Assembly (NCBI GenBank): GCA_002002485.1
Contig: MQVI01000005.1
Coordinates: 1 to 64,000, forward strand
Source of the DNA: Pasteurellaceae bacterium 15-036681
GTDB taxonomy: Bacteria > Pseudomonadota > Gammaproteobacteria > Enterobacterales > Pasteurellaceae
Direction: 5' to 3'
DNA: 64,000 bases
Below, piece by piece: positions 1 through 11,568 of the stretch. The notes below the pieces were generated by a model that worked only from the letters and a program-made list of their open reading frames with translations, was not told where the DNA came from and made no database searches. Within the stretch, counting starts at the first letter, position 1, and every line of letters starts with the position of its first letter. The translations under genes were made by a program, and so were the position numbers.

Positions 1-1
1 T

Positions 2-109
2 CTTAATCTGTCACGCCTCCATCCGAGCAAAACCAGTATGCGCGGTAAATTGAAATCGGCAGGTTGGTCAGATAGTTTTAGAGAAGAATTATTGTTTGGG
101 GCTAAGTAA
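2..109 (+). CDS. C-terminal fragment of an unrecognised protein (5' end outside window)
   Basis: An open frame runs in from the left edge and stops with TAA at 107-109, giving a 35-residue C-terminal tail that ends in FREELLFGAK. It is basic and contains the stretch SMRGKLKSAGWSD. I do not recognise the family. It lies on the same strand as rlmE with about 125 bases between them. In many gamma-proteobacteria the gene next to rlmE is a divergent yhbY, so the neighbour differs here. Because only the tail is visible, it could equally be a chance open frame, although the ending right before a plausible intergenic gap favours a real gene. Confidence 0.4.
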   Translation, partial: LNLSRLHPSKTSMRGKLKSAGWSDSFREELLFGAK

Positions 110-233
110 AAGTATGCGGTTGCCCTGTTTAGTTATTACAAATATATAACTTTTCCTTGAAATCAGCGATTTCAGCCTTATTATATACGGCTAATTTCAA
201 CATAATCCTAATAAAATTGAGTAGAAACAGAAA

Positions 234-860
234 ATGGGTAGAAAACGCAGTGCAAGTTCATCACGTTGGCTTGCAGAACATTTTAAAGATCAATTTGTGC
301 AAAAAGCACATAAACAAAAATTACGCTCACGCGCGTATTTTAAATTAGATGAAATTCAACAGTCTGACCGCTTATTTAAACATGGCATGACAGTGGTAGA
401 TTTGGGAGCAGCACCAGGTGGTTGGTCACAATATGTGGTAACCCAAATTGGTAGTAAAGGACGTGTTATTGCGTGTGATATTTTAGATATGAACCCTATT
501 GCAGGCGTTGATTTCTTACAAGGTGATTTCCGTGAAGAGAGTGTTCTACATGCATTGCTTGAGAGAGTTGGTGATGGCAAAGTGGATGTAGTAATGTCGG
601 ATATGGCGCCAAACTTTAGTGGAATGCCGTCGGTAGACATTCCACGTGCGATGTATCTGGTTGAATTAGCGCTAGATATGTGTCGTCAAGTGTTAGCAAC
701 AAAAGGGAGCTTTGTTGTGAAGGTATTCCAAGGAGAAGGTTTTGATGAATATTTACGTGAAATTCGAGCGATGTTTAGTGTAGTTAAAGTGAGAAAACCA
801 GAAGCATCCCGTGATCGTTCACGTGAAGTCTATATTGTTGCAACAGGTTACAAAGGCTAA
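234..860 (+). CDS. rlmE: 23S rRNA (uridine-2552 2'-O)-methyltransferase RlmE (FtsJ/RrmJ)
   Basis: This 208-residue protein matches the RlmE family in length and motifs. The family methylates the ribose of U2552 in the A-loop of 23S rRNA, using S-adenosylmethionine, late in 50S assembly. The SAM-binding motif [11 protein letters not shown] is at residues 54-64. The K-D-K-E catalytic tetrad is visible as Lys in AYFKLDE (about residue 37), Asp in VMSDMAPN, Lys in [10 protein letters not shown] and Glu in SREVYIV. The N-terminus is basic, as expected for RNA binding. It precedes ftsH on the same strand, the usual pairing, but a 160-base gap with alternative hairpins separates them. It may be heat-induced as in E. 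coli, but I saw no clear heat-shock promoter. Confidence 0.96.
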   Translation: MGRKRSASSSRWLAEHFKDQFVQKAHKQKLRSRAYFKLDEIQQSDRLFKHGMTVVDLGAAPGGWSQYVVTQIGSKGRVIACDILDMNPIAGVDFLQGDFREESVLHALLERVGDGKVDVVMSDMAPNFSGMPSVDIPRAMYLVELALDMCRQVLATKGSFVVKVFQGEGFDEYLREIRAMFSVVKVRKPEASRDRSREVYIVATGYKG

Positions 861-901
861 TCGTAGCTGTGTACATCGATTGTGATGTTTGGGTGAGGAT
901 T

Positions 902-955
902 TTGCCCATCAGAATAACCAATTGATATTATTGATGGGGCAATATGCCCATCTGA
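902..955 (+). promoter_or_regulatory. competing hairpins in the rlmE-ftsH gap
   Basis: Segment 1 (902-911, TTGCCCATCA) can pair with segment 2 (932-942, TGATGGGGCAA) with one bulged G. Segment 2 can instead pair with segment 3 (945-955, beginning TGCCCATC). The two pairings exclude each other. No T-run follows, so this is not an obvious intrinsic terminator. It could be a processing site or a regulatory leader for ftsH. Confidence 0.4.
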
Positions 956-1019
956 CTAGATAATTTTACATAATTGTAGTAATCTCTCACAGATTTTATA
1001 ACCAACAGGGGTGAATACC

Positions 1020-2954
1020 TTGAACGATATGTTTAAAAATATTTTACTTTGGGCTGTGATCGGTATCGTATTGATGTCGGCCTTCCAAGGTTTTAACTCG
1101 AGTTTTACAAATGCAAATACCGTAAGTTATTCGACTTTTATCAATGATTTAAAGCAAAATCAATTAAAAGAAGTTAATTTCAAAAATAATGATGAAACGA
1201 TCACAGTAACTAAAGTGGGTGGTGGGGAATATCAGACCATCATGCCAATGTATGATCGTGATTTATTAAATGATTTATTGAATAAGAATGTAAGTGTCGT
1301 TGGTGAACCTGCAGAACGTCGCGGGCTACTATCGCAGATTCTTGTTTCTTGGTTCCCAATGCTAATGTTAATTGGTTTCTGGGTATTCTATATGCGCCAA
1401 ATGCAAGGTGGCGGCGGTCGTGGTGCGATGAGCTTTGGTAAGAGCAAAGCAAAAATGCTTGCGCCAGACCAAATTAAAACGTCATTTGCAGATGTTGCTG
1501 GTTGTGATGAAGCAAAAGAAGAAGTTGCTGAAGTGGTGGATTTCTTGCGTGATCCGAGCAAATTCCAAAAACTAGGTGGCCGCATTCCTAAAGGTATCTT
1601 GATGGTTGGCCCACCGGGTACGGGTAAAACGCTATTAGCAAAAGCTATCGCAGGTGAAGCAAAGGTTCCATTCTTTACCATGGCAGGTTCAGACTTTGTT
1701 GAAATGTTTGTTGGTGTAGGGGCTTCGCGTGTACGTGATTTATTTGACCAAGCTAAGAAAAATGCACCTTGTATCATCTTTATCGATGAGATCGATGCAG
1801 TAGGTCGTAAACGTGGTGGTGCTGGCTTTAGCGGCGGTCACGATGAGCGTGAACAAACTTTAAACCAAATGCTAGTTGAAATGGATGGTTTTGAAGGCTC
1901 AGAAGGTGTAATTATTATTGCAGCAACTAACCGTTCAGATGTGTTAGATGATGCGTTAACGCGTCCAGGTCGTTTTGATCGTCAGGTAACTGTTGATTTG
2001 CCAAATGTGAAAGGACGTGAGCAGATCTTAAAAGTTCACATGAAAAAAGTACCACTTGCACCAGATGTGGATGCGATGACTGTGGCACGTGGAACACCAG
2101 GTTATTCAGGTGCACAGCTGGCAAACTTAGTAAATGAAGCAGCACTATTTGCAGCACGTAAAGATCGTCGTGTGGTAACCATGGAAGATTTTGAGCAAGC
2201 ACGCGATAAAATCAATATGGGTCCAGAGCGTCGTTCTAATACGATGACTGAGAAAGAGATTATCAATACTGCGTATCACGAAGCAGGCCACGTAATCGTG
2301 GGTTACTTAATGCCTGAGCACGATCCGTTAAATAAAGTGACAATCGTACCACGTGGACAAGCGCTCGGTTTTGCACAATTTTTACCAGAAGGTGACCGTG
2401 TAAGTGAAACTTTCACTAAGTTAGAAAGCCAACTTTCAACGCTATTCGCAGGCCGAATTGCAGAAGGTCTAATCTTTGGTGAAGATAAAATTACTACAGG
2501 TGCCTCGTCAGATATTCACCGTGCAACTCAAATTGCACGTGCAATGGTAACACAATGGGGTTTCTCAAAAGAGTTAGGACCGTTGTTCTATCAAAATGAA
2601 GATGGGTTTGGTGCGATTAAGGGTGTATCAGAAGAGTCTGCAAAGTTAATCGATCAAGAAATGCGTAAAATTATTGACCGCAACTACGATCGAGCAAAAC
2701 AGACATTAGTGGACAACATGGATATTTTACATGCAATGAAAGATGCATTGTTAAAATTCGAAACCTTAGATCGTAAACAGATTGATGACTTAATGAATCG
2801 CCGTCCTGTTGGTGAACCGGCAGGTTGGAATGATCGTAATGATGATAGCAATTCATCAGCACAATCTGAGTCAAGAGAAGAGGTAAAACCTGAAACTGTA
2901 ACAGATGAAAATCTAGATGGTACAGTGGCAAATAATGAAGCCGATTTAAAGTAA
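1020..2954 (+). CDS. ftsH: ATP-dependent zinc metalloprotease FtsH
   Basis: FtsH is a hexameric inner-membrane AAA+ protease that degrades misfolded membrane proteins and regulators such as LpxC and sigma-32. Two N-terminal membrane segments flank a small periplasmic domain (first helix near residues 5-25, second near 100-122). The Walker A motif GPPGTGKT lies at about 197-204, followed by Walker B FIDEID and the second region of homology ending RPGRFDRQ. The zinc protease motif HEAGH is at about 420-424. Length is 644 residues, as in E. coli. I chose a TTG start at 1020: a strong AGGGG sits at 1007-1011 with an 8-base spacer, whereas the GTG at 1011 overlaps that site and the ATG at 1029 is far from it. 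The acidic tail is typical. A strong terminator follows. Confidence 0.97.
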   Translation: MNDMFKNILLWAVIGIVLMSAFQGFNSSFTNANTVSYSTFINDLKQNQLKEVNFKNNDETITVTKVGGGEYQTIMPMYDRDLLNDLLNKNVSVVGEPAERRGLLSQILVSWFPMLMLIGFWVFYMRQMQGGGGRGAMSFGKSKAKMLAPDQIKTSFADVAGCDEAKEEVAEVVDFLRDPSKFQKLGGRIPKGILMVGPPGTGKTLLAKAIAGEAKVPFFTMAGSDFVEMFVGVGASRVRDLFDQAKKNAPCIIFIDEIDAVGRKRGGAGFSGGHDEREQTLNQMLVEMDGFEGSEGVIIIAATNRSDVLDDALTRPGRFDRQVTVDLPNVKGREQILKVHMKKVPLAPDVDAMTVARGTPGYSGAQLANLVNEAALFAARKDRRVVTMEDFEQARDKINMGPERRSNTMTEKEIINTAYHEAGHVIVGYLMPEHDPLNKVTIVPRGQALGFAQFLPEGDRVSETFTKLESQLSTLFAGRIAEGLIFGEDKITTGASSDIHRATQIARAMVTQWGFSKELGPLFYQNEDGFGAIKGVSEESAKLIDQEMRKIIDRNYDRAKQTLVDNMDILHAMKDALLKFETLDRKQIDDLMNRRPVGEPAGWNDRNDDSNSSAQSESREEVKPETVTDENLDGTVANNEADLK

Positions 2955-2980
2955 TCTTTGATAGCCTTATAAACTTATAA

Positions 2981-3025
2981 AATGAGAGCCTTACTTGTAT
3001 AGACAAGAAAGGTTCTCATTTTTTT
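2981..3025 (+). terminator. intrinsic terminator after ftsH
   Basis: A long hairpin has outer arms AATGAGAGCCTT and AAGGTTCTCATT (one G-U pair) and inner arms CTTGT and ACAAG around an ATAG loop. It is followed by a run of seven T. Confidence 0.9.
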
Positions 3026-3106
3026 CGCAGATTTTTAGAGTCTCATGCTTACTGATACTTTATTCTTTGATAAGCTGTGAGAGCCAAGAGTCACATCGTG
3101 ATTAAT

Positions 3107-3144
3107 AAAAATGCTCATAGTCTATTTAAACCATGAGCATTTTT
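3107..3144. terminator. bidirectional terminator between ftsH and the ygiM-like gene
   Basis: The 12-base arms AAAAATGCTCAT and ATGAGCATTTTT form a perfect stem with A- and T-rich flanks on both strands. It lies between convergent genes and would stop transcription from the minus-strand gene. Confidence 0.8.
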
Positions 3145-3175
3145 ATTTTGTTATAATTTAGAGTAGTAGGTTTTA

Positions 3176-3781
3176 TTACCAACCATTATTGCGTTTACGA
3201 CGAGGTAAAATAAATGGAACTAATAACCCTAAAAGCAAGCCCACACCTAATACAGAGCCACCATAAATAAAGTATTGGATCATAATTTCACGAGATTCTG
3301 CGTTTTGAATCGCTTCCAAATCACGATTTTTATTTTTTAAAATATCTAATTCACGTTTCAATTGCGCATTTTGTGCAATTAAATCACTGCTTTGTTTATC
3401 GGCATTTTGTGTGCGACTTTGCATTTCTGCTGTACGTTGTTGCCATTCTTTATCGATATTATTTAACCGAATGGTTAATTCTTGTACTTTTTGTTGAAGT
3501 TGAGGTGTTAACTCTTTTGAACTCGGTGTTGTGGTAATTTCATTGTTTAAAATCCAAGCCTCACGATTTTTACTATCACGAATTAATGAATAACGATCTT
3601 TACGATCAATAACCGTTACTTTCTCACCAGCCTGAATGGTGCCAGAAATTTTAAATTGATCTCCAGGCCCTTTACGCAGATAAGTATTTAAATTTTCAGT
3701 GACATATTGAGTGTTTGCGACAGCGGTAATAGAAGTGCTCATTAGAAAGCAAGCGAGTAAAATAGAAAGTCGTTTTTGCAT
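3176..3781 (-). CDS. YgiM/TIGR04211-type SH3 domain membrane protein
   Basis: The protein starts with a signal peptide (MQKRLSILLACFLMSTSITAVAN), then a bacterial SH3 domain around residues 22-90 (LNTYLRKGPGDQF...AWILN). A coiled coil rich in Gln, Glu and Lys follows (about 95-160), then a C-terminal membrane helix (GGSVLGVGLLLGLLVPFIL) and a basic tail. This order is that of E. coli YgiM and its Pasteurellaceae homologues; its role is unknown. The start at 3781 has AAGGA about 8 bases upstream. A longer frame upstream lacks a ribosome site and overlaps a terminator. It lies downstream of pit but is separated from it by a hairpin terminator, so it may depend on readthrough or its own promoter. 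Confidence 0.88.
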   Translation of the reverse strand: MQKRLSILLACFLMSTSITAVANTQYVTENLNTYLRKGPGDQFKISGTIQAGEKVTVIDRKDRYSLIRDSKNREAWILNNEITTTPSSKELTPQLQQKVQELTIRLNNIDKEWQQRTAEMQSRTQNADKQSSDLIAQNAQLKRELDILKNKNRDLEAIQNAESREIMIQYFIYGGSVLGVGLLLGLLVPFILPRRKRNNGW

Positions 3782-3808
3782 TAGTTTTGTCCTTAACATC
3801 AGAATAAA

Positions 3809-3847
3809 ATAAAAAAGGAAAGTGTGACCGGATACCACACTTTCCTT
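3809..3847 (-). terminator. intrinsic terminator downstream of pit
   Basis: Perfect 12-base arms AAGGAAAGTGTG and CACACTTTCCTT surround a 9-base loop. On the minus strand they are followed by six T. It lies between pit and the ygiM-like gene. Confidence 0.85.
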
Positions 3848-3862
3848 CGTAAGACACCAAAC

Positions 3863-5128
3863 TTAGTGGAAAATTGCACTAAGGATATAATAAATAATAA
3901 TTGAAAGTACCGCACCTGCTGGTAATGTAATTACCCATGAGGCAACGATATTACGGATAACGCCTAAGTTTAATGCGGCGATACCACGAGCAAAGCCAAC
4001 ACCTAAAACAGCACCTACTAAAGTTTGTGTTGTAGAGATTGGTAAACCTGTACCAGAAGCTAATACTACCGTCATTGAACAAGCAAATTGCGCTGCGAAG
4101 CCACGGCTTGGAGTTAAATCAGTAATACCAGTACCAATCGTTCCCATTACTTTGTGGCCCATCACTGCAAGACCTGCTGCAATACCAATAGCACCTAAAG
4201 GCAACACCCAAGGAGCCATAATAGTTTTGCCTTCAATTATACCACCCTGATCGACTATAGATACAACGCCAGCTAATGGTCCAATAGCATTTGCTACATC
4301 GTTTGAACCATGCGCGAATGCCATAGCACAAGCTGTAATAAGCATTAATATACTAAATACTTTTTCAACACCATTAAAACCAGAGCTATCGGATAATCTA
4401 GAATTGAAGTTTTTACTGCGTAGATAGAATACACAGCCAATCCCTGATATTACAGCACATAGTAGTGCTAAAGCTGTTGTTTCTGTACCACTTAGATGTA
4501 AACCGACGTGTTTTAGACCTTTTTCTAAAGTCACAATAAAAGTGATAAATACAGTCAACGCAGTATAGTAAGGTGCATACTTACGCGCATTTAACAGAGG
4601 CTTATCTGTATCGAAAATAAGTTTTTGAGTTGAAATAAAGATTAAGTAAGCAATTACACCAGCAATAACAGGAGTGATAAACCAGCTACCAACAATACCT
4701 CCAAATTGCGACCATTGTACAGCTTCCATACCAACAGTAACACAAGCGAAACCAACGATTGCACCAATAATGGTATGTGTAGTTGACACTGGCCAACCTT
4801 TTTGTGAGGCAATTAATAGCCAAACTCCAGCTGCAAAGAGTGATGATGTCATACCTAATACTAAAATATCTGGACGACCAACAAACTCATCACCTTGAAT
4901 GATACCACTTTTAATTGTTTCAGCCACTTCACCACCAGCAAGGTAAGCGCCTGCAAATTCAAAAACGAGAGCGATATATACAGCTTGTTTTGCGGTAATA
5001 GTTTTAGAGCCAACGGCTGTCCCCATTGCATTAGCAACGTCATTGGCACCGATACCAAAAGCCATAATAAAGCCAAAAACAGCAGTAATTAGGACAATGA
5101 TAAAGCCATAATTATGAATTAATTCCAT
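3863..5128 (-). CDS. pit: PiT-family inorganic phosphate permease
   Basis: This 421-residue polytopic membrane protein belongs to the PiT (PF01384) family, which imports inorganic phosphate (often as a metal-phosphate complex) with protons or sodium. The two inverted signature repeats are present: GANDVANA at residues 27-34 and HGSNDVANAIGP in the second half. About ten hydrophobic segments can be read, with a hydrophilic loop near residues 235-250. It starts 14 bases after the DUF47 gene upstream. The DUF47/PhoU-like plus Pit pair is a conserved module in many bacteria, including H. influenzae. I saw no clear Pho box upstream, so regulation is unknown. Confidence 0.94.
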   Translation of the reverse strand: MELIHNYGFIIVLITAVFGFIMAFGIGANDVANAMGTAVGSKTITAKQAVYIALVFEFAGAYLAGGEVAETIKSGIIQGDEFVGRPDILVLGMTSSLFAAGVWLLIASQKGWPVSTTHTIIGAIVGFACVTVGMEAVQWSQFGGIVGSWFITPVIAGVIAYLIFISTQKLIFDTDKPLLNARKYAPYYTALTVFITFIVTLEKGLKHVGLHLSGTETTALALLCAVISGIGCVFYLRSKNFNSRLSDSSGFNGVEKVFSILMLITACAMAFAHGSNDVANAIGPLAGVVSIVDQGGIIEGKTIMAPWVLPLGAIGIAAGLAVMGHKVMGTIGTGITDLTPSRGFAAQFACSMTVVLASGTGLPISTTQTLVGAVLGVGFARGIAALNLGVIRNIVASWVITLPAGAVLSIIIYYILSAIFH

Positions 5129-5142
5129 AATATTAAATCCTC

Positions 5143-5823
5143 TTATGAACGAGCTAACATCAACTCAATACGAGAACCGATACGCTGAGCTTGATCTGCA
5201 AGCACGCCCACCCATTCGATAATTTTATATAGGAACATAATATCAATCGGATTATATTGATCTTCGATTGATAACATAGATCTGCGTAATACAATTTGAA
5301 GTTGATCAGTATCATCTTCGATTTTATCTAACTCTAAAATCATATTATTTACGAAATTTAGCTCGCGGCCACGGAAGCCTGTTTCAAGCAATTCATCCAT
5401 TTCATCAATTACTTTACCTGCGTGGATAGTAGAATCTAAACTACGAGCTAAGAATTGTTGGAAAACTTGTTGGATTTCAACCGGAATCACAAGTTGACGG
5501 CCAATAACTCGTCCTGAAATATCTTTTGCATAGTTTGCAAGTTTATCTTGTTGCGTCACAAGTTCTAGTAGATCAGTTCTTTCAACGGGCATAAATAGGC
5601 CACGAGGTGATTTGAGACGGATTTCTCGTTTAAGATCATCTGCTCGATTTTCTAAATCAATGATTTGACGACGAATTTTCTCTGCTTCTTGCCAGTCATT
5701 TTTAAACGTTGCTTCAAAGAAAGGGACGAGTAATCCGCAGCATTCTGTTACCTTTTTAGAATGCTTTTGTAGGGGTTTTAGTGGCGATTGTGCGAATAAT
5801 CCCAAAATATTATTCATTGCCAT
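5143..5823 (-). CDS. DUF47 / TIGR00153 PhoU-like protein, presumed Pit accessory
   Basis: A 226-residue soluble, highly helical protein of the DUF47 family (PF01865), distantly related to PhoU. Conserved helical patterns include ADDLKREIRLKSPRGLFMPVERTDLLELV and a C-terminal stretch DIMFLYKIIEWVGVLADQAQRIGSRIELM. It is the first gene of a minus-strand pair with pit and probably modulates phosphate uptake by that permease. The start at 5823 is supported by GGAG with a 7-base spacer; an ATG two codons later is possible. The biochemical role of the family is not firmly established. Confidence 0.9.
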   Translation of the reverse strand: MAMNNILGLFAQSPLKPLQKHSKKVTECCGLLVPFFEATFKNDWQEAEKIRRQIIDLENRADDLKREIRLKSPRGLFMPVERTDLLELVTQQDKLANYAKDISGRVIGRQLVIPVEIQQVFQQFLARSLDSTIHAGKVIDEMDELLETGFRGRELNFVNNMILELDKIEDDTDQLQIVLRRSMLSIEDQYNPIDIMFLYKIIEWVGVLADQAQRIGSRIELMLARS

Positions 5824-7120
<1,297 letters not shown>

Positions 7121-7138
7121 TTCCAAACAAAATAATCA

Positions 7139-7241
7139 CCTAGCACGAGTTGTGCTAGGTTACTTATCTAAGTCGCTTTGCGACTTGCTATGAGAGCGAC
7201 AAAGTCGCTCAGCTAAGTAACCCTATACGGCTCGTATGGGG
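7139..7241 (+). repeat. array of hairpins between pheS and pheT
   Basis: Four stems lie in about 100 bases. Stem 1 is CCTAGCAC/GTGCTAGG (7139-7159). Stem 2 is AAGTCGC/GCGACTT (7170-7186). Stem 3 is GAGCGAC/GTCGCTC (7194-7210). Stem 4 is CCCTATACG/CGTATGGGG (7221-7241, one G-U). In addition GGTTACTTA (7158-7166) can pair with TAAGTAACC (7214-7222), enclosing stems 2 and 3 as a multibranch. No T-run follows. Confidence 0.75.
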
Positions 7242-7276
7242 CAGAAATAACAGAATATTGAAAGGATAAAGGATAA

Positions 7277-9664
7277 ATGAAATTCAGCGAATTATGGGTG
7301 CGTGAGTGGGTAAATCCAGCGATTACCACCGAGCAACTTAGCGAACAAATTACAATGTTAGGTTTAGAAGTAGATGCGATCGATCCAGTAGCTGGCGCAT
7401 TTACAGGCGTTGTTGTGGGTGAAGTTGTAGAATGTGCACAACACCCAGATGCGGATAAATTACGTGTAACTAAAGTAAATGTAGGCGGTGATCGTCTATT
7501 AGATATTGTATGTGGTGCACCAAACTGCCGTTTAGGTTTGAAAGTGGCTTGCGCAACTGAAGGTGCGGTATTACCAGGTGATTTCAAAATCAAGAAAACT
7601 AAATTACGTGGTCAGCCATCCGAAGGTATGCTTTGCTCATTCTCTGAGTTAGGCATCAAAGAAGATCACAGTGGTATTATTGAATTACCTGCAGATGCGC
7701 CAATTGGTACAGATTTTCGTGAATACTTAAAATTAGACGATAACGCGATTGAAATCAGCTTAACACCAAACCGTGCAGACTGTTTAAGTATTGCAGGTAT
7801 TGCGCGTGAAGTGGGTGTAGTAAACCAATTACCAGTTGTTGAGCCAACTTTTGAGCCTGTTGCAGTGACGATCGCGGATAAACCACAAATTGACTTACAA
7901 GCACCTGAAGCGTGTCCACGTTATTTATTACGTGTAGTAAAAGGTGTGAATGTACAAGCTGAGTCACCATTATGGTTACAAGAAAAATTACGTCGTTGTG
8001 GTATTCGTTCAATCGATCCTATCGTAGACATCACTAACCTAAGCTTAATTGAATTAGGTCAGCCAATGCACGCTTTCGATATGACGAAAGTAGCTCAGCC
8101 AGTACAAGTTCGTATGGCTAAAGAAGGTGAAGAGTTAGTATTATTAGATGGTACAACTGCAAAACTTCAACCAAACACATTGTTAATCGCAGACCAAAAC
8201 GGACCGCTTGCAATGGCAGGTATCTTTGGTGGTGAGGCAAGTGGTGTAACAGCTGAAACTAAAGATGTGATCTTAGAGTCTGCATTCTTCGCACCATTAG
8301 CAATTGCAAGCCGTGCACGTCAATATGGTTTACACACAGATGCGTCACATCGTTTTGAACGTGGTGTTGACTCACAATTAGCGCGTAAAGCAATGGAACG
8401 AGCTACAGCATTATTAATCGAAATTGCTGGTGGTGAAGCAGGAGAAATCGTTGAAGCAGTGAGCGAAGCGCATTTACCAAAATCAAACACAGTGACTTTA
8501 CGTCGTAGCAAGTTAGATAGCTTATTAGGTCATCACATCGAGACTGAAACGGTAACAGATATCTTCAATCGTTTAGGTTTTGAGACAAACTATGCAGATG
8601 ATGTATGGACAGTACAATCACCGAGCTGGCGTTTTGATATTGAGATCGAAGAAGATCTTATCGAAGAAGTAGCACGTATTTACGGTTATAACAGCATTCC
8701 AAACAATGCACCTTTAGCACACCTTCAAATGAAAGGCGTGCCAGAGAAAATTTTAGAAGCAAGCCGTATTCGCACAGCATTTGTTGACAGTGATTACCAA
8801 GAAGTCATTACTTACAGCTTTGTTGATCCAAAAGTTCAAGAGCTATTACACCCAGAACAAGAGGCATTAATTCTACCAAACCCAATTTCAAGTGAAATGT
8901 CAGCAATGCGCGTATCACTTTTAACCGGTTTATTAGAAACTATTGTTTATAACCAAAACCGTCAACAAAGCCGTGTACGCATTTTTGAAACAGGTCTACG
9001 TTTTATTCCTGATGCAAATGCAGAGAACGGAGTTCGTCAAGAGCAAGTATTTGCAGCGGCTATCGTAGGGGATAAACGTCCAGTTCACTGGGAGCAAAAA
9101 GCAGAAAGTGTTGATTTCTTTGATTTAAAAGGGGATATTGAACGTATTCTCTCTTTAACTAAAGCTGGAAATGATTTAACATTCGTAGCTAAACAGTATT
9201 CAGCGTTACACCCAGGACAATCTGCGGCAATTATGCTTGATGGTCAAGAAATCGGCTTTATCGGTACAGTTCATCCGAAAGTAGTTCAAAAACTAGGTTT
9301 AAGTGGTAAACCAGTTGTATTTGAAATTTTAGCGGATGCAATTGCTGAGCGTAATGTTCCTGCTACAAAAGAAATCTCACGTTTCCCTGCAAATAAACGT
9401 GATATCGCGGTAGTTGTAGATCAAAATACGCCAGCGGGTGCAGTTCTTGAGGCTTGCCATATCGCAGGTGGTGAAAAACTTGTTGGTGTAAACTTATTCG
9501 ATGTATATCAAGGTGCAAATTTAGCAGAAGGTAAGAAAAGCTTAGCAATTAGCTTAACTATCCAAGATACTGAAAAAACCCTTGAAGAAGATGAAATTAA
9601 TTCAGTAATCCAAGCAGTTCTTGCGAAGCTTGCTGAACAATTTAATGCTTATCTAAGAGATTAG
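7277..9664 (+). CDS. pheT: phenylalanyl-tRNA synthetase beta subunit
   Basis: This 795-residue protein is full length for PheT. An EMAP/OB-type tRNA-binding domain occupies about residues 39-148. Then come the B3/B4 editing region that hydrolyses Tyr-tRNA-Phe, the B5 domain, and a catalytic-like core without synthetase activity ([21 protein letters not shown]). The C-terminal FDX-ACB anticodon-binding domain (about 700-795) begins near [28 protein letters not shown] precedes the start codon. ihfA follows 16 bases after the stop, the classical pheS-pheT-ihfA order. Confidence 0.98.
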   Translation: MKFSELWVREWVNPAITTEQLSEQITMLGLEVDAIDPVAGAFTGVVVGEVVECAQHPDADKLRVTKVNVGGDRLLDIVCGAPNCRLGLKVACATEGAVLPGDFKIKKTKLRGQPSEGMLCSFSELGIKEDHSGIIELPADAPIGTDFREYLKLDDNAIEISLTPNRADCLSIAGIAREVGVVNQLPVVEPTFEPVAVTIADKPQIDLQAPEACPRYLLRVVKGVNVQAESPLWLQEKLRRCGIRSIDPIVDITNLSLIELGQPMHAFDMTKVAQPVQVRMAKEGEELVLLDGTTAKLQPNTLLIADQNGPLAMAGIFGGEASGVTAETKDVILESAFFAPLAIASRARQYGLHTDASHRFERGVDSQLARKAMERATALLIEIAGGEAGEIVEAVSEAHLPKSNTVTLRRSKLDSLLGHHIETETVTDIFNRLGFETNYADDVWTVQSPSWRFDIEIEEDLIEEVARIYGYNSIPNNAPLAHLQMKGVPEKILEASRIRTAFVDSDYQEVITYSFVDPKVQELLHPEQEALILPNPISSEMSAMRVSLLTGLLETIVYNQNRQQSRVRIFETGLRFIPDANAENGVRQEQVFAAAIVGDKRPVHWEQKAESVDFFDLKGDIERILSLTKAGNDLTFVAKQYSALHPGQSAAIMLDGQEIGFIGTVHPKVVQKLGLSGKPVVFEILADAIAERNVPATKEISRFPANKRDIAVVVDQNTPAGAVLEACHIAGGEKLVGVNLFDVYQGANLAEGKKSLAISLTIQDTEKTLEEDEINSVIQAVLAKLAEQFNAYLRD

Positions 9665-9680
9665 ACAAAAGGACGAGATT

Positions 9681-9977
9681 ATGGCACTTACCAAACTTGA
9701 AATCGCAGAACACCTTGTTGACCAATGTGGTTTTGACAAACGTGATGCAAAACAATTTGTTGAGCTTTTTTTTGAAGAAATTCGCCAGACATTAGAGAAG
9801 GGCGAAGAAGTAAAATTATCTGGTTTTGGTAATTTTAGTGTTCGAGATAAAAAAGCACGTCCTGGTCGTAACCCAAAAACAGGTGAGGATGTTGCAGTAA
9901 CAGCTCGCCGAGTTGTGGTGTTTAAGCCAGGTCAAAAAATGCGTGAACGTGTAGAAAATGCACCGGTAAAAGCCTAA
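9681..9977 (+). CDS. ihfA: integration host factor alpha subunit
   Basis: A 98-residue HU/IHF-family DNA-bending protein. The beta-arm region reads [24 protein letters not shown], with the proline that intercalates DNA in the GRNPKTGE segment. It heterodimerises with IhfB, encoded at 36980 in this same window. Its position directly after pheT is the conserved gamma-proteobacterial arrangement and helps tell it from HU. A perfect terminator follows immediately. Confidence 0.96.
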   Translation: MALTKLEIAEHLVDQCGFDKRDAKQFVELFFEEIRQTLEKGEEVKLSGFGNFSVRDKKARPGRNPKTGEDVAVTARRVVVFKPGQKMRERVENAPVKA

Positions 9978-9985
9978 TCGAATTT

Positions 9986-10020
9986 AAAGACATTCTATGT
10001 GACATAGAATGTCTTTTTTT
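9986..10020 (+). terminator. intrinsic terminator after ihfA
   Basis: Arms AAAGACATTCTATG and CATAGAATGTCTTT surround a TGA loop, with a T-run after the stem. It separates ihfA from the NlpC/P60 gene; that gene's ribosome site (GAGG at 10021) begins right after the T-run. Confidence 0.9.
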
Positions 10021-10030
10021 GAGGATATTT

Positions 10031-10534
10031 ATGAGAATCATCAGTCGAAAAATTCTGGCTGTGGGTCTTTTTGCACTTTTTACGATGGGACTGACCGCTT
10101 GTAGTAGTACAGATTCAGGAGTGTTTAAAACAAACCGTGGCAATGGTAGTATCAATGACCCTATTTATGTCATTAGTAGTTTAGGTGAGCAGCAACGAGA
10201 TTGGAAGGGAACACGATATCGTTTAGGTGGAACGACACGCAGTGGCGTAGATTGTTCAGGCTTTATGCAAGTGACTTTTCGTGATCTATTTGGAATTAAT
10301 TTACCTAGAATGACCGTTGATCAAGCCAAAGTGGGTAAACATGTTTCTAAAGGCAGTTTACAAACCGGAGATCTGGTATTCTTTAAAACTGGGCGAGGCC
10401 CAAACGGTCGACATGTGGGAGTCTATGTTAAAGATGGGCAATTCTTGCATGCATCAACAAAAGGTGGCGTAATTTATTCCGATATTAATTCACCTTATTG
10501 GTCCAAGACTTATTGGCAGGCGAGAAGATTATAA
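10031..10534 (+). CDS. NlpC/P60-family lipoprotein, MepS/Spr-like murein hydrolase
   Basis: The 167-residue product has a lipoprotein signal with lipobox LTAC (Cys at residue 24). A C-terminal NlpC/P60 cysteine-peptidase domain follows. The catalytic Cys is in GVDCSGFMQ, a His in RHVGVYV and a further His in FLHAST. Such enzymes (E. coli MepS, NlpC) cleave D-Ala-mDAP cross-links or related bonds in peptidoglycan. The ATG at 10031 has GAGG 6 bases upstream; a TTG four codons earlier is discarded. It sits between terminators and probably has its own promoter or depends on readthrough. MepS versus NlpC orthology cannot be settled by eye. Confidence 0.9.
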   Translation: MRIISRKILAVGLFALFTMGLTACSSTDSGVFKTNRGNGSINDPIYVISSLGEQQRDWKGTRYRLGGTTRSGVDCSGFMQVTFRDLFGINLPRMTVDQAKVGKHVSKGSLQTGDLVFFKTGRGPNGRHVGVYVKDGQFLHASTKGGVIYSDINSPYWSKTYWQARRL

Positions 10535-10536
10535 TC

Positions 10537-10570
10537 AAATGGGGCATTTAAAAATGCCCCATTTTGCGTT
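10537..10570. terminator. bidirectional terminator between the NlpC/P60 gene and metF
   Basis: Arms AAATGGGGCATTT and AAATGCCCCATTT form a strong stem between convergent genes, with T-rich sequence after it on the plus strand. Confidence 0.82.
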
Positions 10571-10571
10571 T

Positions 10572-11474
<903 letters not shown>

Positions 11475-11521
11475 TTATGTGTGTTTGTATAATGTTTAGT
11501 TTGCATACTGCACGTCTTTTT

Positions 11522-11568
11522 AGACGTTTAGATGGCTAAACTATAAGATCTATATAATATGATGTCAA
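11522..11568 (-). promoter_or_regulatory. metF promoter with overlapping MetJ-type met boxes
   Basis: On the minus strand a consensus -35 TTGACA (11563-11568) is spaced 17 bases from -10 TATAGT (11540-11545). Just downstream lie tandem 8-mers resembling the met box AGACGTCT: AGACGTTT at 11522-11529 on the plus strand is the best, followed by AGATGGCT. Another ACGTCT is at 11512-11517. The repressor would cover the -10 and the transcription start. Confidence 0.75.

Noticed and set aside
7277-9664. Shadow frames on the opposite strand in pheT and other large genes (for example 7755-8012, 9363-9548)
   Set aside because: They lie wholly inside strongly conserved genes, have no ribosome sites and give low-complexity products.
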